Source of the DNA: an uncultured Campylobacter sp.
GTDB taxonomy: Bacteria > Campylobacterota > Campylobacteria > Campylobacterales > Campylobacteraceae
Assembly: GCF_905371695.1 (NCBI RefSeq)
Contig: NZ_CAJPMA010000003.1
Coordinates: 1-38,357, forward strand
Direction: 5' to 3'
Length of the DNA stretch: 38,357 nt
The first letter of the stretch is position 1, and each line of letters opens with the position of its first letter. This document shows, piece after piece, positions 8,139 through 16,122 of the stretch. Made by a program: the position numbers and the translations under genes. The notes under the pieces were generated by a model. The model saw only the letters and a list, made by a program, of their open reading frames with translations, made no database searches and was not told where the DNA came from.

Positions 8139-9128
8139 ATGGTTCGCATTGCTATCGACGCTATGGGCGGAGATTTCGGTCCGAGTCCTATCGTAGAAGG
8201 CGTAGTAGAAGCGTTAAAAAGCTTTGAATTTACGGCCGTATTAGTCGGCGATAGCAATGCTGTAAGACCGCTTATCCCACAAAATTTTTTAAATCGCGTA
8301 AGCTTCGTTGAAGCCGGCGAAGTCGTTTCTATGAGCGACGGGGCGACCGACGCGCTTAAACGCAAAGAAAGCAGCATTTTTAAGGCTATCGAACTTTTAA
8401 AAAATAAAGAGGTCGACGCCGTCGTATCCGCCGGCCATAGCGGAGCGACTATGAGTCTAGCTACTTTGCGCGTCGGACGATTAAAAAACGTTGCGCGCCC
8501 CGCAATCGCCACACTAATGCCTAATCATAAAGAAAGTACGACGCTAGTTCTTGACGTGGGTGCAAACGTCGATTGCAAGAGCGAGCATTTGTTTCAATTT
8601 GCGGTAATGGGCGAAGCCTACGCAAAAGAAATTTTAAACCGAAAAGCGCCGCGCGTCGGGCTTCTATCAAACGGCGAAGAAAAATGCAAGGGCAACGAAG
8701 TAACCAAAGAGACGTTTGAGCTAGTTAGCAGGCTTGATAGTTTCGTCGGTAACGTCGAAGGAAATCAGGTTTTCGACGGTAGCGTTGACGTGGTCGTTTG
8801 CGACGGATTTATAGGGAATATTTTACTAAAAACCAGTGAAGGCGTCGCCGACGCGATAAGTAAGATAATCAAAAAGCAAGTTAAAAAATCTCCGTTGGCC
8901 ATTGCCGGCTCCGTACTTATGAAAAAAGTATTTAAAACGCTCAAAAAGCAGGTAAGCTACGATGAATACGGCGGCGCGCCGTTACTAGGCGTAAACGGTT
9001 GCGTTATCATAAGCCACGGAAAAAGCAACGCGAAAGCTATGAAGAACGCTATACTTCAAGCCATCAATTTCGCAGACTCAAATATAAATAAAGTCATCGA
9101 AGAAGAACTCTCTCACTTTGCAAGGTAG
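8139..9128 (+). CDS. plsX: Phosphate acyltransferase PlsX
   Basis: PlsX makes acyl-phosphate from acyl-ACP, the donor used by PlsY to acylate glycerol-3-phosphate. The 329 residues have the family landmarks IAIDAMGGDFGP at the start, the SAGHSGATMSLA motif (about residues 97-108), DVGANVDCK, and the C-terminal YGGAPLLGVNGCVIISHGKS. The start, three bases after rpmF, implies tight translational coupling. Its partner plsY is in this window about 5 kb downstream in another transcription unit. It is a peripheral membrane or soluble enzyme; no membrane segment is seen. Confidence 0.97.
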   Translation: MVRIAIDAMGGDFGPSPIVEGVVEALKSFEFTAVLVGDSNAVRPLIPQNFLNRVSFVEAGEVVSMSDGATDALKRKESSIFKAIELLKNKEVDAVVSAGHSGATMSLATLRVGRLKNVARPAIATLMPNHKESTTLVLDVGANVDCKSEHLFQFAVMGEAYAKEILNRKAPRVGLLSNGEEKCKGNEVTKETFELVSRLDSFVGNVEGNQVFDGSVDVVVCDGFIGNILLKTSEGVADAISKIIKKQVKKSPLAIAGSVLMKKVFKTLKKQVSYDEYGGAPLLGVNGCVIISHGKSNAKAMKNAILQAINFADSNINKVIEEELSHFAR

Positions 9129-9131
9129 AAA

Positions 9132-10136
9132 GTGCCAAAAGCATCGTTAATCTCAATCGCCGCATACGCTCCGAGTAAAATTTTAACTAACACCGATCTT
9201 GAAAAAATGGTCGAGACCAGCGACGAGTGGATCATAAAACGCACCGGCATAAAAGAGCGTAGAATAGCGCAAAACGAAATAACGAGCGACCTTGGCGCAA
9301 AAGCGGGCGAGCTAGCTATCGCGCGCTCAGGTCTTAAAAAATCAGATATCGACGCCGTTATTTGCGCGACTATTTCCCCGGATCACCTTTGCATGCCGTC
9401 GACAGCATGCAAAATTTCGGCGAATTTGGAGCTAAATTTCGGTATTACAGCTTTTGATATAAGCGCGGCCTGCACGGGATTTATCTACCTGTTGCAGCTT
9501 GCAAAAGCGTTAGTCGAAAGCGGCGCAAAAAGAAACGTTTTAATTATAGGCGCGGAAAAACTTAGCTCGGTAGTCGATTTTACCGACAGAAGCACATGCG
9601 TACTGTTCGGCGACGGCGCGGGTGCGGCGGTAATAAGCGCAAGCGATGAAAACGAAATTTTAGACATTCATACTGCAAGCGATGGGACGCAAAGCGAGCT
9701 TTTAATAACTCCTGGCTGCGGTAGCGCGTATCCAGCTAGCCCCGAAACGCTAGAAAAAAAACTGAATTTTCTAAAAATGGCCGGCAACGAAGTTTTTAAA
9801 ATAGCGGTACAAACCCTTACGAAAAGCGTAATAGAAATTTTAGAAAAAAACCGCTTAAATAGCGATGACATCGACTTTTTTATCCCTCATCAAGCAAATA
9901 TCCGTATCATCGAAGCCGTCAAGCAGCGTTTAAATTTTAAAGACGAACAATGCGTGCTGACCGTTCAAAAATACGGCAACACGAGCTCAGCATCAATCCC
10001 GATGGCGATAAACGACGCTTACGAAGCCGGTCGCATAAAAACCGGCTCGGTACTACTTCTTGATGCATTCGGCGGTGGATTTACGTGGGGTTCGGCGCTA
10101 CTAAAATTCGGCGGTAAAAATTTTACCGAAATATAA
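9132..10136 (+). CDS. fabH: 3-oxoacyl-ACP synthase III
   Basis: FabH condenses acetyl-CoA with malonyl-ACP to start fatty-acid synthesis. The catalytic triad is visible: Cys114 in ISAACTGF, His253 in PHQANIRI and Asn283 in GNTSSASIP. The 334-residue length is normal. It uses a GTG start at 9132, three bases after the plsX stop. The end of the gene (10115-10131) contains a short AT-rich palindrome ending before the stop, which is probably not a terminator. The following 165 bases (10137-10301) hold AT-rich sequence and the ahpC promoter. Confidence 0.97.
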   Translation: MPKASLISIAAYAPSKILTNTDLEKMVETSDEWIIKRTGIKERRIAQNEITSDLGAKAGELAIARSGLKKSDIDAVICATISPDHLCMPSTACKISANLELNFGITAFDISAACTGFIYLLQLAKALVESGAKRNVLIIGAEKLSSVVDFTDRSTCVLFGDGAGAAVISASDENEILDIHTASDGTQSELLITPGCGSAYPASPETLEKKLNFLKMAGNEVFKIAVQTLTKSVIEILEKNRLNSDDIDFFIPHQANIRIIEAVKQRLNFKDEQCVLTVQKYGNTSSASIPMAINDAYEAGRIKTGSVLLLDAFGGGFTWGSALLKFGGKNFTEI

Positions 10137-10259
10137 AGCATAAAATTTTAAAATCAGCTCTTGCAAGTACCAAATAAACCAAATTTCCTAAATAAAATTT
10201 TTCCGCACACGCCCCTTTAAAATTTTTACCTCATTTATCGTATATTTATTTTAGATAGA

Positions 10260-10291
10260 TATAATTTTGCTACTAATAAATTTTATTATTA
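10260..10291 (+). promoter_or_regulatory. ahpC -10 box with overlapping inverted repeat
   Basis: A TATAAT at 10260-10265 is followed by a perfect inverted repeat, TAATAA-N6-TTATTA (10274-10291), that would cover the transcription start and end just before the AAGGAG ribosome site. Such placement fits a repressor operator. In Campylobacter ahpC is a known PerR target, so PerR is the natural candidate, but the match to its box is not verified. Confidence 0.5.
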
Positions 10292-10301
10292 AGGAGAAAA
10301 A

Positions 10302-10901
10302 ATGTTAGTAACAAAAAAAGCGCCTGACTTTACGGCTGCAGCGGTTTTAGGAAGCAATCAAATCGTAAACGATTTCAACCTATATAAAAATATCGGCGAG
10401 AAAGGCGCGGTAGTATTTTTCTACCCTATGGACTTTACATTCGTTTGCCCTAGCGAGATCATCGCGTTTGATAAAAGATACGACGAATTTAAAGCTCGCG
10501 GTATAGAAGTTATCGGCGTTTCTTGCGACAACCAATTCTCTCACTTCGCGTGGAAAGAAACTCCGGTAAACAAAGGCGGCATCGGCCAAGTTCGCTTCCC
10601 GCTAGTAGCCGATATGACGAAGTCTATCGCTCGCGGTTTTGACGTACTTTTAGAGGATGCGGGCGTCGCTCTTCGCGGCTCATTCCTGCTAGACAAAGAC
10701 GGCACAGTTCGCCACGCGGTTATCAACGACCTTCCGCTTGGCAGAAACATCGACGAGATGATAAGAATGGTCGATACGATGCTATTTACCAACGAGCACG
10801 GAGAGGTTTGCCCTGCCGGTTGGAACAAAGGCGATAAAGGCATGAAAGCCGATACCGCAGGCGTCGCAGACTATCTATCTCACAACGCAGACAAGCTATA
10901 A
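10302..10901 (+). CDS. ahpC: Alkyl hydroperoxide reductase, typical 2-Cys peroxiredoxin
   Basis: The 199-residue thiol peroxidase reduces hydrogen peroxide and organic peroxides. The peroxidatic Cys49 lies in DFTFVCPSE and the resolving Cys170 in HGEVCPAGW. The GGIG segment at about 92-95 resembles the GGLG of overoxidation-sensitive enzymes, but the C-terminus has YL rather than YF. No dedicated AhpF reductase is nearby, so a thioredoxin system probably recycles it. It stands alone with its own promoter and terminator, beside the ferredoxin block as in C. jejuni, and starts at the ATG at 10302 behind a strong AAGGAG. Confidence 0.96.
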   Translation: MLVTKKAPDFTAAAVLGSNQIVNDFNLYKNIGEKGAVVFFYPMDFTFVCPSEIIAFDKRYDEFKARGIEVIGVSCDNQFSHFAWKETPVNKGGIGQVRFPLVADMTKSIARGFDVLLEDAGVALRGSFLLDKDGTVRHAVINDLPLGRNIDEMIRMVDTMLFTNEHGEVCPAGWNKGDKGMKADTAGVADYLSHNADKL

Positions 10902-10907
10902 AATTTC

Positions 10908-10931
10908 GGCGGGGCAACCCGCCCCTTTTAA
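10908..10931 (+). terminator. Intrinsic terminator of ahpC
   Basis: Six G-C pairs (10908-10913 with 10918-10923) close a GCAA tetraloop, followed by CC and TTTTAA. It lies directly after the ahpC stop. Confidence 0.75.
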
Positions 10932-10982
10932 CGTTTTATATACAAAATTCTTAAAAAATTTCTTAATTACTCCTAACTATGC

Positions 10983-10988
10983 TATAAT
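10983..10988 (+). promoter_or_regulatory. -10 box of the PilZ-ATPase operon
   Basis: A perfect TATAAT preceded by GC, 34 bases before the ATG at 11022. No -35 is recognisable. Confidence 0.65.
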
Positions 10989-11021
10989 CCCCTAAAAATT
11001 TTAAAATTTTCGGAGAAATTG

Positions 11022-12113
11022 ATGGATTTTACGGGACGATACAATCTCATAGTTACCTACGACGACAATATTGCAAAACTTAAGAAAGACTTTATCGACG
11101 AATGCGTAAAATTTTACGGAGATACGGCGGAAAATGCGGACAACGAGCAAGCAAAAAGCGTCTTCGCAAATATTTTCGAATCGCTTCTACTTCGCGAGCC
11201 GGATGCAAAAGCGCTTTACGACAAATTTGAAAGTTTGCTAAAAGAGAAAAAAGATAGAGAAAATTTGTTAAATTCCGTCCTTTTAAGCCTTATTTTTAAA
11301 TTTAACGCTATGGAAAATTCCCAATATACAAGCTATTTTATAAACGCGCTAGATCGTATAAAAGGTATATTAACTACAAAATTAGAAGACGACGAAAAAA
11401 CGGAAGAAGCGCCGCATCTATCGGCAAATTCGCTATTTTTTGAAAACCCTATCGATACGTTTAAACGCATAAAATACGCTAAAAAAGACGTAGAATTCCT
11501 AAACCTTTACGACGGCGTAAACATTAGAAGCGGAGCTAAAATTTTAGCGATCGACGACGAACAAATTACTTTCGGCATGGATGTAATGCAAATTTTAGCG
11601 ATGAAGCAAGAAGGGCATGGATTTATAGTACCGAACGACTATTTTACCAAGCACATAAAAGGCGATATTATCGATTTTAGTATCGCCGAGAAATACGTAA
11701 CCCTAACGAATTTTTCGCGAATTTCAAACCTAAACGCAAATTTGCGAACCACGCAGCGCGTCTACCCAAATAGATTTATGCGCGTGCATCTTTCAAACGG
11801 ACAAGCAAGCGTAGACGGAAACCTTTACGACATTTCAGACGGCGGTTTGAGCGTACTAGTTACGGAGTTTGCTTCGTTTAAACAAGGCGATGAGATAGAC
11901 GCTAATTTCGAGCTTTTAGTACCGCAGACGGAGGCGACTCAGCCTACGAAGCTTAAAGCTAAGCTTATTACCGAGCTCGCATATAAAGGTCATATTCGCT
12001 ACTGCTTACAAACCATCGGCGGAGAAGGTACGGGCGTCGTGCAAAAATTCACCGCCGCACGCGTCAAAGAGACGATGGAAGAGCTAAGAACCCGTATAAG
12101 CCTCTATCAGTGA
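11022..12113 (+). CDS. PilZ domain protein
   Basis: A 363-residue cytosolic protein. The C-terminal 120 residues look like a PilZ c-di-GMP-binding domain: DISDGG at 270-275 fits the D/N-x-S-x-x-G motif. The arginine motif is represented by RVYPNRFMR (246-254), which does not match RxxxR exactly, so ligand binding is likely but not certain. The N-terminal 240 residues are helix-rich and unrecognised. I chose the ATG at 11022 (GGAG seven bases upstream) over the adjacent TTG at 11019. The stop overlaps the GTG start of the next gene by four bases, so the two proteins are made together and may work together. Confidence 0.75.
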   Translation: MDFTGRYNLIVTYDDNIAKLKKDFIDECVKFYGDTAENADNEQAKSVFANIFESLLLREPDAKALYDKFESLLKEKKDRENLLNSVLLSLIFKFNAMENSQYTSYFINALDRIKGILTTKLEDDEKTEEAPHLSANSLFFENPIDTFKRIKYAKKDVEFLNLYDGVNIRSGAKILAIDDEQITFGMDVMQILAMKQEGHGFIVPNDYFTKHIKGDIIDFSIAEKYVTLTNFSRISNLNANLRTTQRVYPNRFMRVHLSNGQASVDGNLYDISDGGLSVLVTEFASFKQGDEIDANFELLVPQTEATQPTKLKAKLITELAYKGHIRYCLQTIGGEGTGVVQKFTAARVKETMEELRTRISLYQ

Positions 12114-14413
12114 AAACCATCCAAGAAAATTTAAAGCTATTTTACGTCGGCCTCAAAAACAAAGAGCCGTTTTTTTACAAAAACAAAGACCTCACGACGC
12201 ACGCAGCCATCATCGGCATGACCGGTAGCGGTAAAACAGGCCTTGGCATCAGCATCCTAGAAGAAGCCTGCATCGATAATATCCCGACCTTTATAATCGA
12301 CCCAAAGGGCGATATGACAAACCTCGCCTTAGCGTTCCCGCAGATGAGCGCGCAGGATTTTGCGCCGTACGTCGATGAAAACGAAGCGCAAAACAAAGGC
12401 ATGAGCGTAGATGAATTTGCCGCGAGCGAAGCGCAGACGTGGAAAAACGGTATCGAAGGCTCGTTTCAGAGCTTGGAGCGCGTGGGACTTTTTAAAGATA
12501 GCGCCGAGCTAAAAATTTACACGCCAAAGAGCAGTAGCGGCGTCGGTGTGGCGTTGCTCGGCGATTTTGCGCGCCCAAATTTAGACGTAGGCAGCGAGGA
12601 GTTTAGCGAGTACGTCGGCTCTCTGGCTAGCTCGGTGCTATCGCTTGTGGGCATAGAAAACGACGTAAACTCAAAAGAACATCTGCTCATTTCAAATATT
12701 TTTATCGATAAATTTAGCCAGGGCGCGGACGTGAGCCTAGAGGAGCTCATCAGCTTTATCGCGACGCCTCCGTTTGCAAAGATCGGCGTATTTGACGTGG
12801 AGAAATTTTATCCGAGCTCCGAGCGTATGAAGCTAGCCGTCAAGATCAACACGCTGCTTGCAAGCCCTGATTTTCGCGCGTGGCTAAGCGGCGAGCGACT
12901 CGATATCTCAAAAATGCTTTTTAACGCAAACGGCAAGGCAAAGTGCAATATCTTTACGATCTCGCATCTAAAAGACAGCGAGAGGATGTTTTTCGTGACG
13001 CTGCTGCTAAATGAGATCATCGCGTGGATGCGCAAGACCGAGGGTACGAGCTCGCTTCGCGCCGTGCTTTATATGGACGAGATTTTCGGATTTTTCCCGC
13101 CAAACGGCAACCCGCCTAGCAAAACCCCGATGCTAACTCTACTCAAGCAAGCTCGCGCACACGGCCTTGGCGTGATACTAAGCACCCAAAATCCGGTCGA
13201 TCTAGACTACAAAGGCCTTAGCAACATCGGCACTTGGTTTATCGGGCGCTTGCAAACCGCGCAGGATAAGGCACGCGTGATCGACGGTATGACGGGGCTT
13301 GCGGGCTCTGCGATGGATAAAGGCGAGATAGAAAATCTCATCTTAAATTTACAAAAGCGCAATTTCCTACTAAAAAATATCCACGAGGACGGGCTGTCCG
13401 TCATCTCGACGCGCTGGGCTCTGAGCTACCTAAAAGGACCGCTTAGCCGCGAGCAAATTTCAAATTTGATGAGTGAAAAAAAGCAAAATTTAGCTTTAAA
13501 TTCCGGCATTTCTGGCAACGGTAAAATTTCGGCCGCTCGTGAGCCAAAACCGATAATTTCGGGCGAAATCGAGCAAATTTTCGACGCTTGCGCCGATTGC
13601 GGCAAAATTTTAAAACCGAATCTGTTAGGCACCGCAAAGATTAGATTTTACGACGCAAAAAAGAGTATCGACGAAACACGCGATATAAGTTACCTCTGCG
13701 CGCTAGAACCGGACGATAAAAGCGCCGACTGGTCGCAAGCTAGCGAGGGCGTGCGGCTAACTTTCGGTGTAGAACCAGCAAATGCCGGATTTGCGCAGCC
13801 GCCCGGCTTCGTAACGAAGGCTAAAAATTTTAAGGATTTAGAACGGGACTTTAAAGATTTCATATTTAGAAACTACGCGTTAGAGCTTTATAGCGCGCTA
13901 GGCATGCACTCAAAGCCAGGCGAGAGCCGCGAGGAATTTTATGTGCGGCTAGGCGATAAATGCAACGAAATTTTAGAAACCGCAAGCGCAAAACTAACCA
14001 CAAAATACGAAAAAGAACGCACAAACTTAGAAACAAAGCTTGGGCGCGCCGAGCTTAAACTACAAAAAGAGCAAAAAGACGCGGTAGCTAGCGGACTAGA
14101 CGCCGCGATAAATATCGGCGCTAGCTTGCTCGGAGCGCTATTTGGCGGTAAATCGCGCGCAAGCCTAAGTAAGGTCGCAAGCGGCGCGAGATCTGCAAAT
14201 AGGGTGCTAAAAGAGCGCGGCGACGTAAAAATAAGCGAACAAAGCGTAAGCGACTTGCAAGAAGCGCTAGACGCGCTAACGCAAGACTACGAGCAGCAGG
14301 CACAAGCGCTAAAAGACGCCAACGATCCGCGAAATTTAAGCCTTGAAGTAGTTAAAATTTTGCCTAAAAAAAGCGACATCTACGACGAAAAAGTAGCGCT
14401 TTTGTGGCGATAA
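12110..14413 (+). CDS. HerA-like/DUF853 ATPase
   Basis: A 767-residue P-loop ATPase of the HerA/FtsK-like superfamily (DUF853, often described as a helicase HerA-like protein). Visible are Walker A GMTGSGKT (36-43), IIDPKGDM shortly after, the Walker B region VLYMDEIFGFF, and the STQNP motif typical of this superfamily. The C-terminal third has a C-x2-C pair (CADC), long charged helices likely to coil, a glycine/alanine-rich segment (INIGASLLGALFGG) and more helix. The start is a GTG overlapping the stop of the PilZ gene. Relatives are linked to DNA handling, but the substrate is unknown. The operon raises the possibility of control by c-di-GMP. Confidence 0.82.
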   Translation: MKTIQENLKLFYVGLKNKEPFFYKNKDLTTHAAIIGMTGSGKTGLGISILEEACIDNIPTFIIDPKGDMTNLALAFPQMSAQDFAPYVDENEAQNKGMSVDEFAASEAQTWKNGIEGSFQSLERVGLFKDSAELKIYTPKSSSGVGVALLGDFARPNLDVGSEEFSEYVGSLASSVLSLVGIENDVNSKEHLLISNIFIDKFSQGADVSLEELISFIATPPFAKIGVFDVEKFYPSSERMKLAVKINTLLASPDFRAWLSGERLDISKMLFNANGKAKCNIFTISHLKDSERMFFVTLLLNEIIAWMRKTEGTSSLRAVLYMDEIFGFFPPNGNPPSKTPMLTLLKQARAHGLGVILSTQNPVDLDYKGLSNIGTWFIGRLQTAQDKARVIDGMTGLAGSAMDKGEIENLILNLQKRNFLLKNIHEDGLSVISTRWALSYLKGPLSREQISNLMSEKKQNLALNSGISGNGKISAAREPKPIISGEIEQIFDACADCGKILKPNLLGTAKIRFYDAKKSIDETRDISYLCALEPDDKSADWSQASEGVRLTFGVEPANAGFAQPPGFVTKAKNFKDLERDFKDFIFRNYALELYSALGMHSKPGESREEFYVRLGDKCNEILETASAKLTTKYEKERTNLETKLGRAELKLQKEQKDAVASGLDAAINIGASLLGALFGGKSRASLSKVASGARSANRVLKERGDVKISEQSVSDLQEALDALTQDYEQQAQALKDANDPRNLSLEVVKILPKKSDIYDEKVALLWR

Positions 14414-14437
14414 CGAAAATTTAAATTCGGAGCGAAT

Positions 14438-15052
14438 ATGAACGAAAATTTAATCTGTTATTTGATAGCTTATTTGCTGGGCGGCGTGCCTTTCGGGCTG
14501 GTTTTCGGCAAAATTTTCGGTAAGGTAGATATAACAAAATCTGGCAGCGGCTCGATCGGCGCGACCAACGTCCTGCGCGTTTTAAAGCAAGAAAACCCCA
14601 AGCTCGCTAAAAAAATCGCCGTCCTAACCGTAGCCGCCGATGCCTTAAAAGGCGTCGCGCCGATACCAATCGCCAGAGCGTGCGGCATAGACGAGTCCGT
14701 GCTATGGATGATGGCGACGCTTTCGGTCGTCGGGCACTGCTTCTCGCCGTTTTTAAAATTTGAAGGCGGTAAAGGTATCGCCACGGGCGCGGGCGTCATA
14801 GCGTGCTTTTTACCGCTTGAAATCGCGATCGCGCTGGCGACGTGGTTTATCGTCGGCAAAACGCTAAAAATAAGCTCGGTAGCTAGCCTTGCCGCGCTAG
14901 GAGCGCTCATTGCGGCAAGCTTTATCTTACACCCCGATATGAGCGGCATCCACAGCCATGCGCCGCTTTTAATCATCGCTTTCATTGTCGTTTATAAACA
15001 CGCGCCCAATATCAAACGTCTAATCGTCGGCGAAGAAAAAAAGGTAATATGA
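14438..15052 (+). CDS. plsY: Glycerol-3-phosphate acyltransferase PlsY
   Basis: PlsY is an integral membrane enzyme that uses acyl-phosphate from PlsX to make lysophosphatidic acid. The 204 residues contain several hydrophobic segments and the three family motifs: SGSGSIGATNVLR near the N-terminus, GHCFSPFLKFEGGKGIATG in the middle, and a C-terminal HAPNIKRLI. It follows the ATPase gene after 24 bases with a GGAG ribosome site and overlaps folB by four bases (ATGA). Confidence 0.95.
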   Translation: MNENLICYLIAYLLGGVPFGLVFGKIFGKVDITKSGSGSIGATNVLRVLKQENPKLAKKIAVLTVAADALKGVAPIPIARACGIDESVLWMMATLSVVGHCFSPFLKFEGGKGIATGAGVIACFLPLEIAIALATWFIVGKTLKISSVASLAALGALIAASFILHPDMSGIHSHAPLLIIAFIVVYKHAPNIKRLIVGEEKKVI

Positions 15053-15375
15053 ACGCCGAAATTACCACGCTCGTGCGAGATCACGAATTTAGCGCGATCA
15101 TAGGGATGCTTGATTTCGAGCGCGTAACGCCTCAAAAGATACGAATAAACGCAGAATTTAAAAGCGAAAATTTTATAGATTACGTAGAGGTTGTTAATTT
15201 TATCGAGGAATTTTACGGCGAGCAAAAATTCCAAAGCGTAGAAGACTCCGTAAGCCGAACCGCGCAGGCTTTAAAAGCGAAATTTCCGAGTTTAACCGCA
15301 CTAAATTTTGAAATTTTAAAAACCGAGATAATAAAGAACGCTCTCGTAGGCGCAAAGATAGAAATCGTTTATTAA
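15049..15375 (+). CDS. folB: Dihydroneopterin aldolase-like protein
   Basis: FolB cleaves dihydroneopterin in folate synthesis. This 108-residue protein matches the short tunnelling-fold family: IIGMLDFER (Glu24-Arg25) corresponds to the conserved IxGxxxxER segment, and a lysine near the end (Lys91 or Lys96) is placed like the catalytic lysine. Overall divergence is considerable, as in other Campylobacterota. The start codon overlaps the plsY stop in ATGA. The C. jejuni genome has a folB-like gene next to its HsrA regulator too, which supports the call. Confidence 0.8.
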   Translation: MNAEITTLVRDHEFSAIIGMLDFERVTPQKIRINAEFKSENFIDYVEVVNFIEEFYGEQKFQSVEDSVSRTAQALKAKFPSLTALNFEILKTEIIKNALVGAKIEIVY

Positions 15376-15415
15376 ATATTGTTTAAAGTATCTTGAAAAC
15401 TTGCTTAATTTTTGC

Positions 15416-15421
15416 TATAAT
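15416..15421 (+). promoter_or_regulatory. -10 box of the hsrA-kinase operon
   Basis: TGC-TATAAT, an extended -10, lies 30 bases before the hsrA ATG. Upstream, TTTAAAG and TTGAAAAC (15381-15400) loosely resemble the TTTAAG-type repeats reported for HP1043 autoregulation in H. pylori; that match is suggestive only. Confidence 0.7.
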
Positions 15422-15450
15422 CCGCCCAAATTTTACTTTAAGGAAAAACC

Positions 15451-16122
15451 ATGCGTATTTTGATAGTCGAAGACGAAGTAACGCTAAATAAAACGATTGC
15501 CGAAGGGCTACAAGAGTTCGGCTACCAGACCGATAGCTCCGAAAATTTTAAGGACGCCGAATATTATATCGGTATTCGTAATTACGACTTGGTTCTAACC
15601 GATTGGATGCTCCCCGACGGCGACGGTGTGGACCTAATCAGCGTCATCAAACACAAATCTCCGCGTACTTCGGTAGTCGTACTATCCGCAAAAGACGACA
15701 AAGATAGCGAAATCAAGGCGCTTCGCGCCGGCGCAGACGACTATATTAGAAAGCCGTTCGATTTTGACGTGTTAGTCGCTCGCATCGAGGCTAGATTGCG
15801 TTTCGGCGGTACCAATATCATCAAAATCGACGATCTAACGATTAATCCCGATGAAGAAAAGATCACCTACTTAGGACACGAGATCGAGCTAAAAGGCAAA
15901 CCGTTTGAAGTACTAACACACCTTGCGCGCCACAGCGATCAAATAGTAAGCAAAGAACAGCTGTTAGACGCAATCTGGGAAGAGCCGGAGCTCGTTACTC
16001 CAAACGTAATCGAAGTCGCGATTAATCAAATTCGCCAAAAAATGGACAAGCCTTTAAATATCTCGACAATCGAAACGGTTCGCCGCCGCGGATATAGATT
16101 TTGCTTTCCCAAAAAAGCCTAA
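15451..16122 (+). CDS. hsrA: HsrA-like OmpR-family response regulator
   Basis: A 223-residue two-component regulator. Its DNA-binding half (about 108-220) contains LTHLARHSDQIVSKEQLL and NVIEVAINQIRQKMDKP, segments I recognise as nearly identical to the essential regulator HP1043/HsrA of H. pylori and its Campylobacter counterpart. The receiver (1-105) looks canonical: acidic residues Glu7 and Asp8, Asp51 in LTDWMLPDGDG, Ser79 and Lys101-Pro. HP1043 is described as an atypical, phosphorylation-independent orphan. Here the phosphorylation site is present and a kinase gene overlaps the 3' end by 22 bases. HsrA proteins control housekeeping and redox genes. ATG behind AAGGA. Confidence 0.88.
   Translation: MRILIVEDEVTLNKTIAEGLQEFGYQTDSSENFKDAEYYIGIRNYDLVLTDWMLPDGDGVDLISVIKHKSPRTSVVVLSAKDDKDSEIKALRAGADDYIRKPFDFDVLVARIEARLRFGGTNIIKIDDLTINPDEEKITYLGHEIELKGKPFEVLTHLARHSDQIVSKEQLLDAIWEEPELVTPNVIEVAINQIRQKMDKPLNISTIETVRRRGYRFCFPKKA

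Noticed and set aside
10115..10131. CGGTAAAA-A-TTTTACCG palindrome at the end of fabH as a terminator.
   Set aside because: The loop would be a single base, it is inside the coding region and has no T tract after it.
14470..14985. Long open frame on the minus strand opposite plsY (and similar ones opposite uvrA, fabH, the kinase and trpE).
   Set aside because: Each mirrors a well-recognised gene, has no ribosome site or known motif, and has composition typical of antisense frames.
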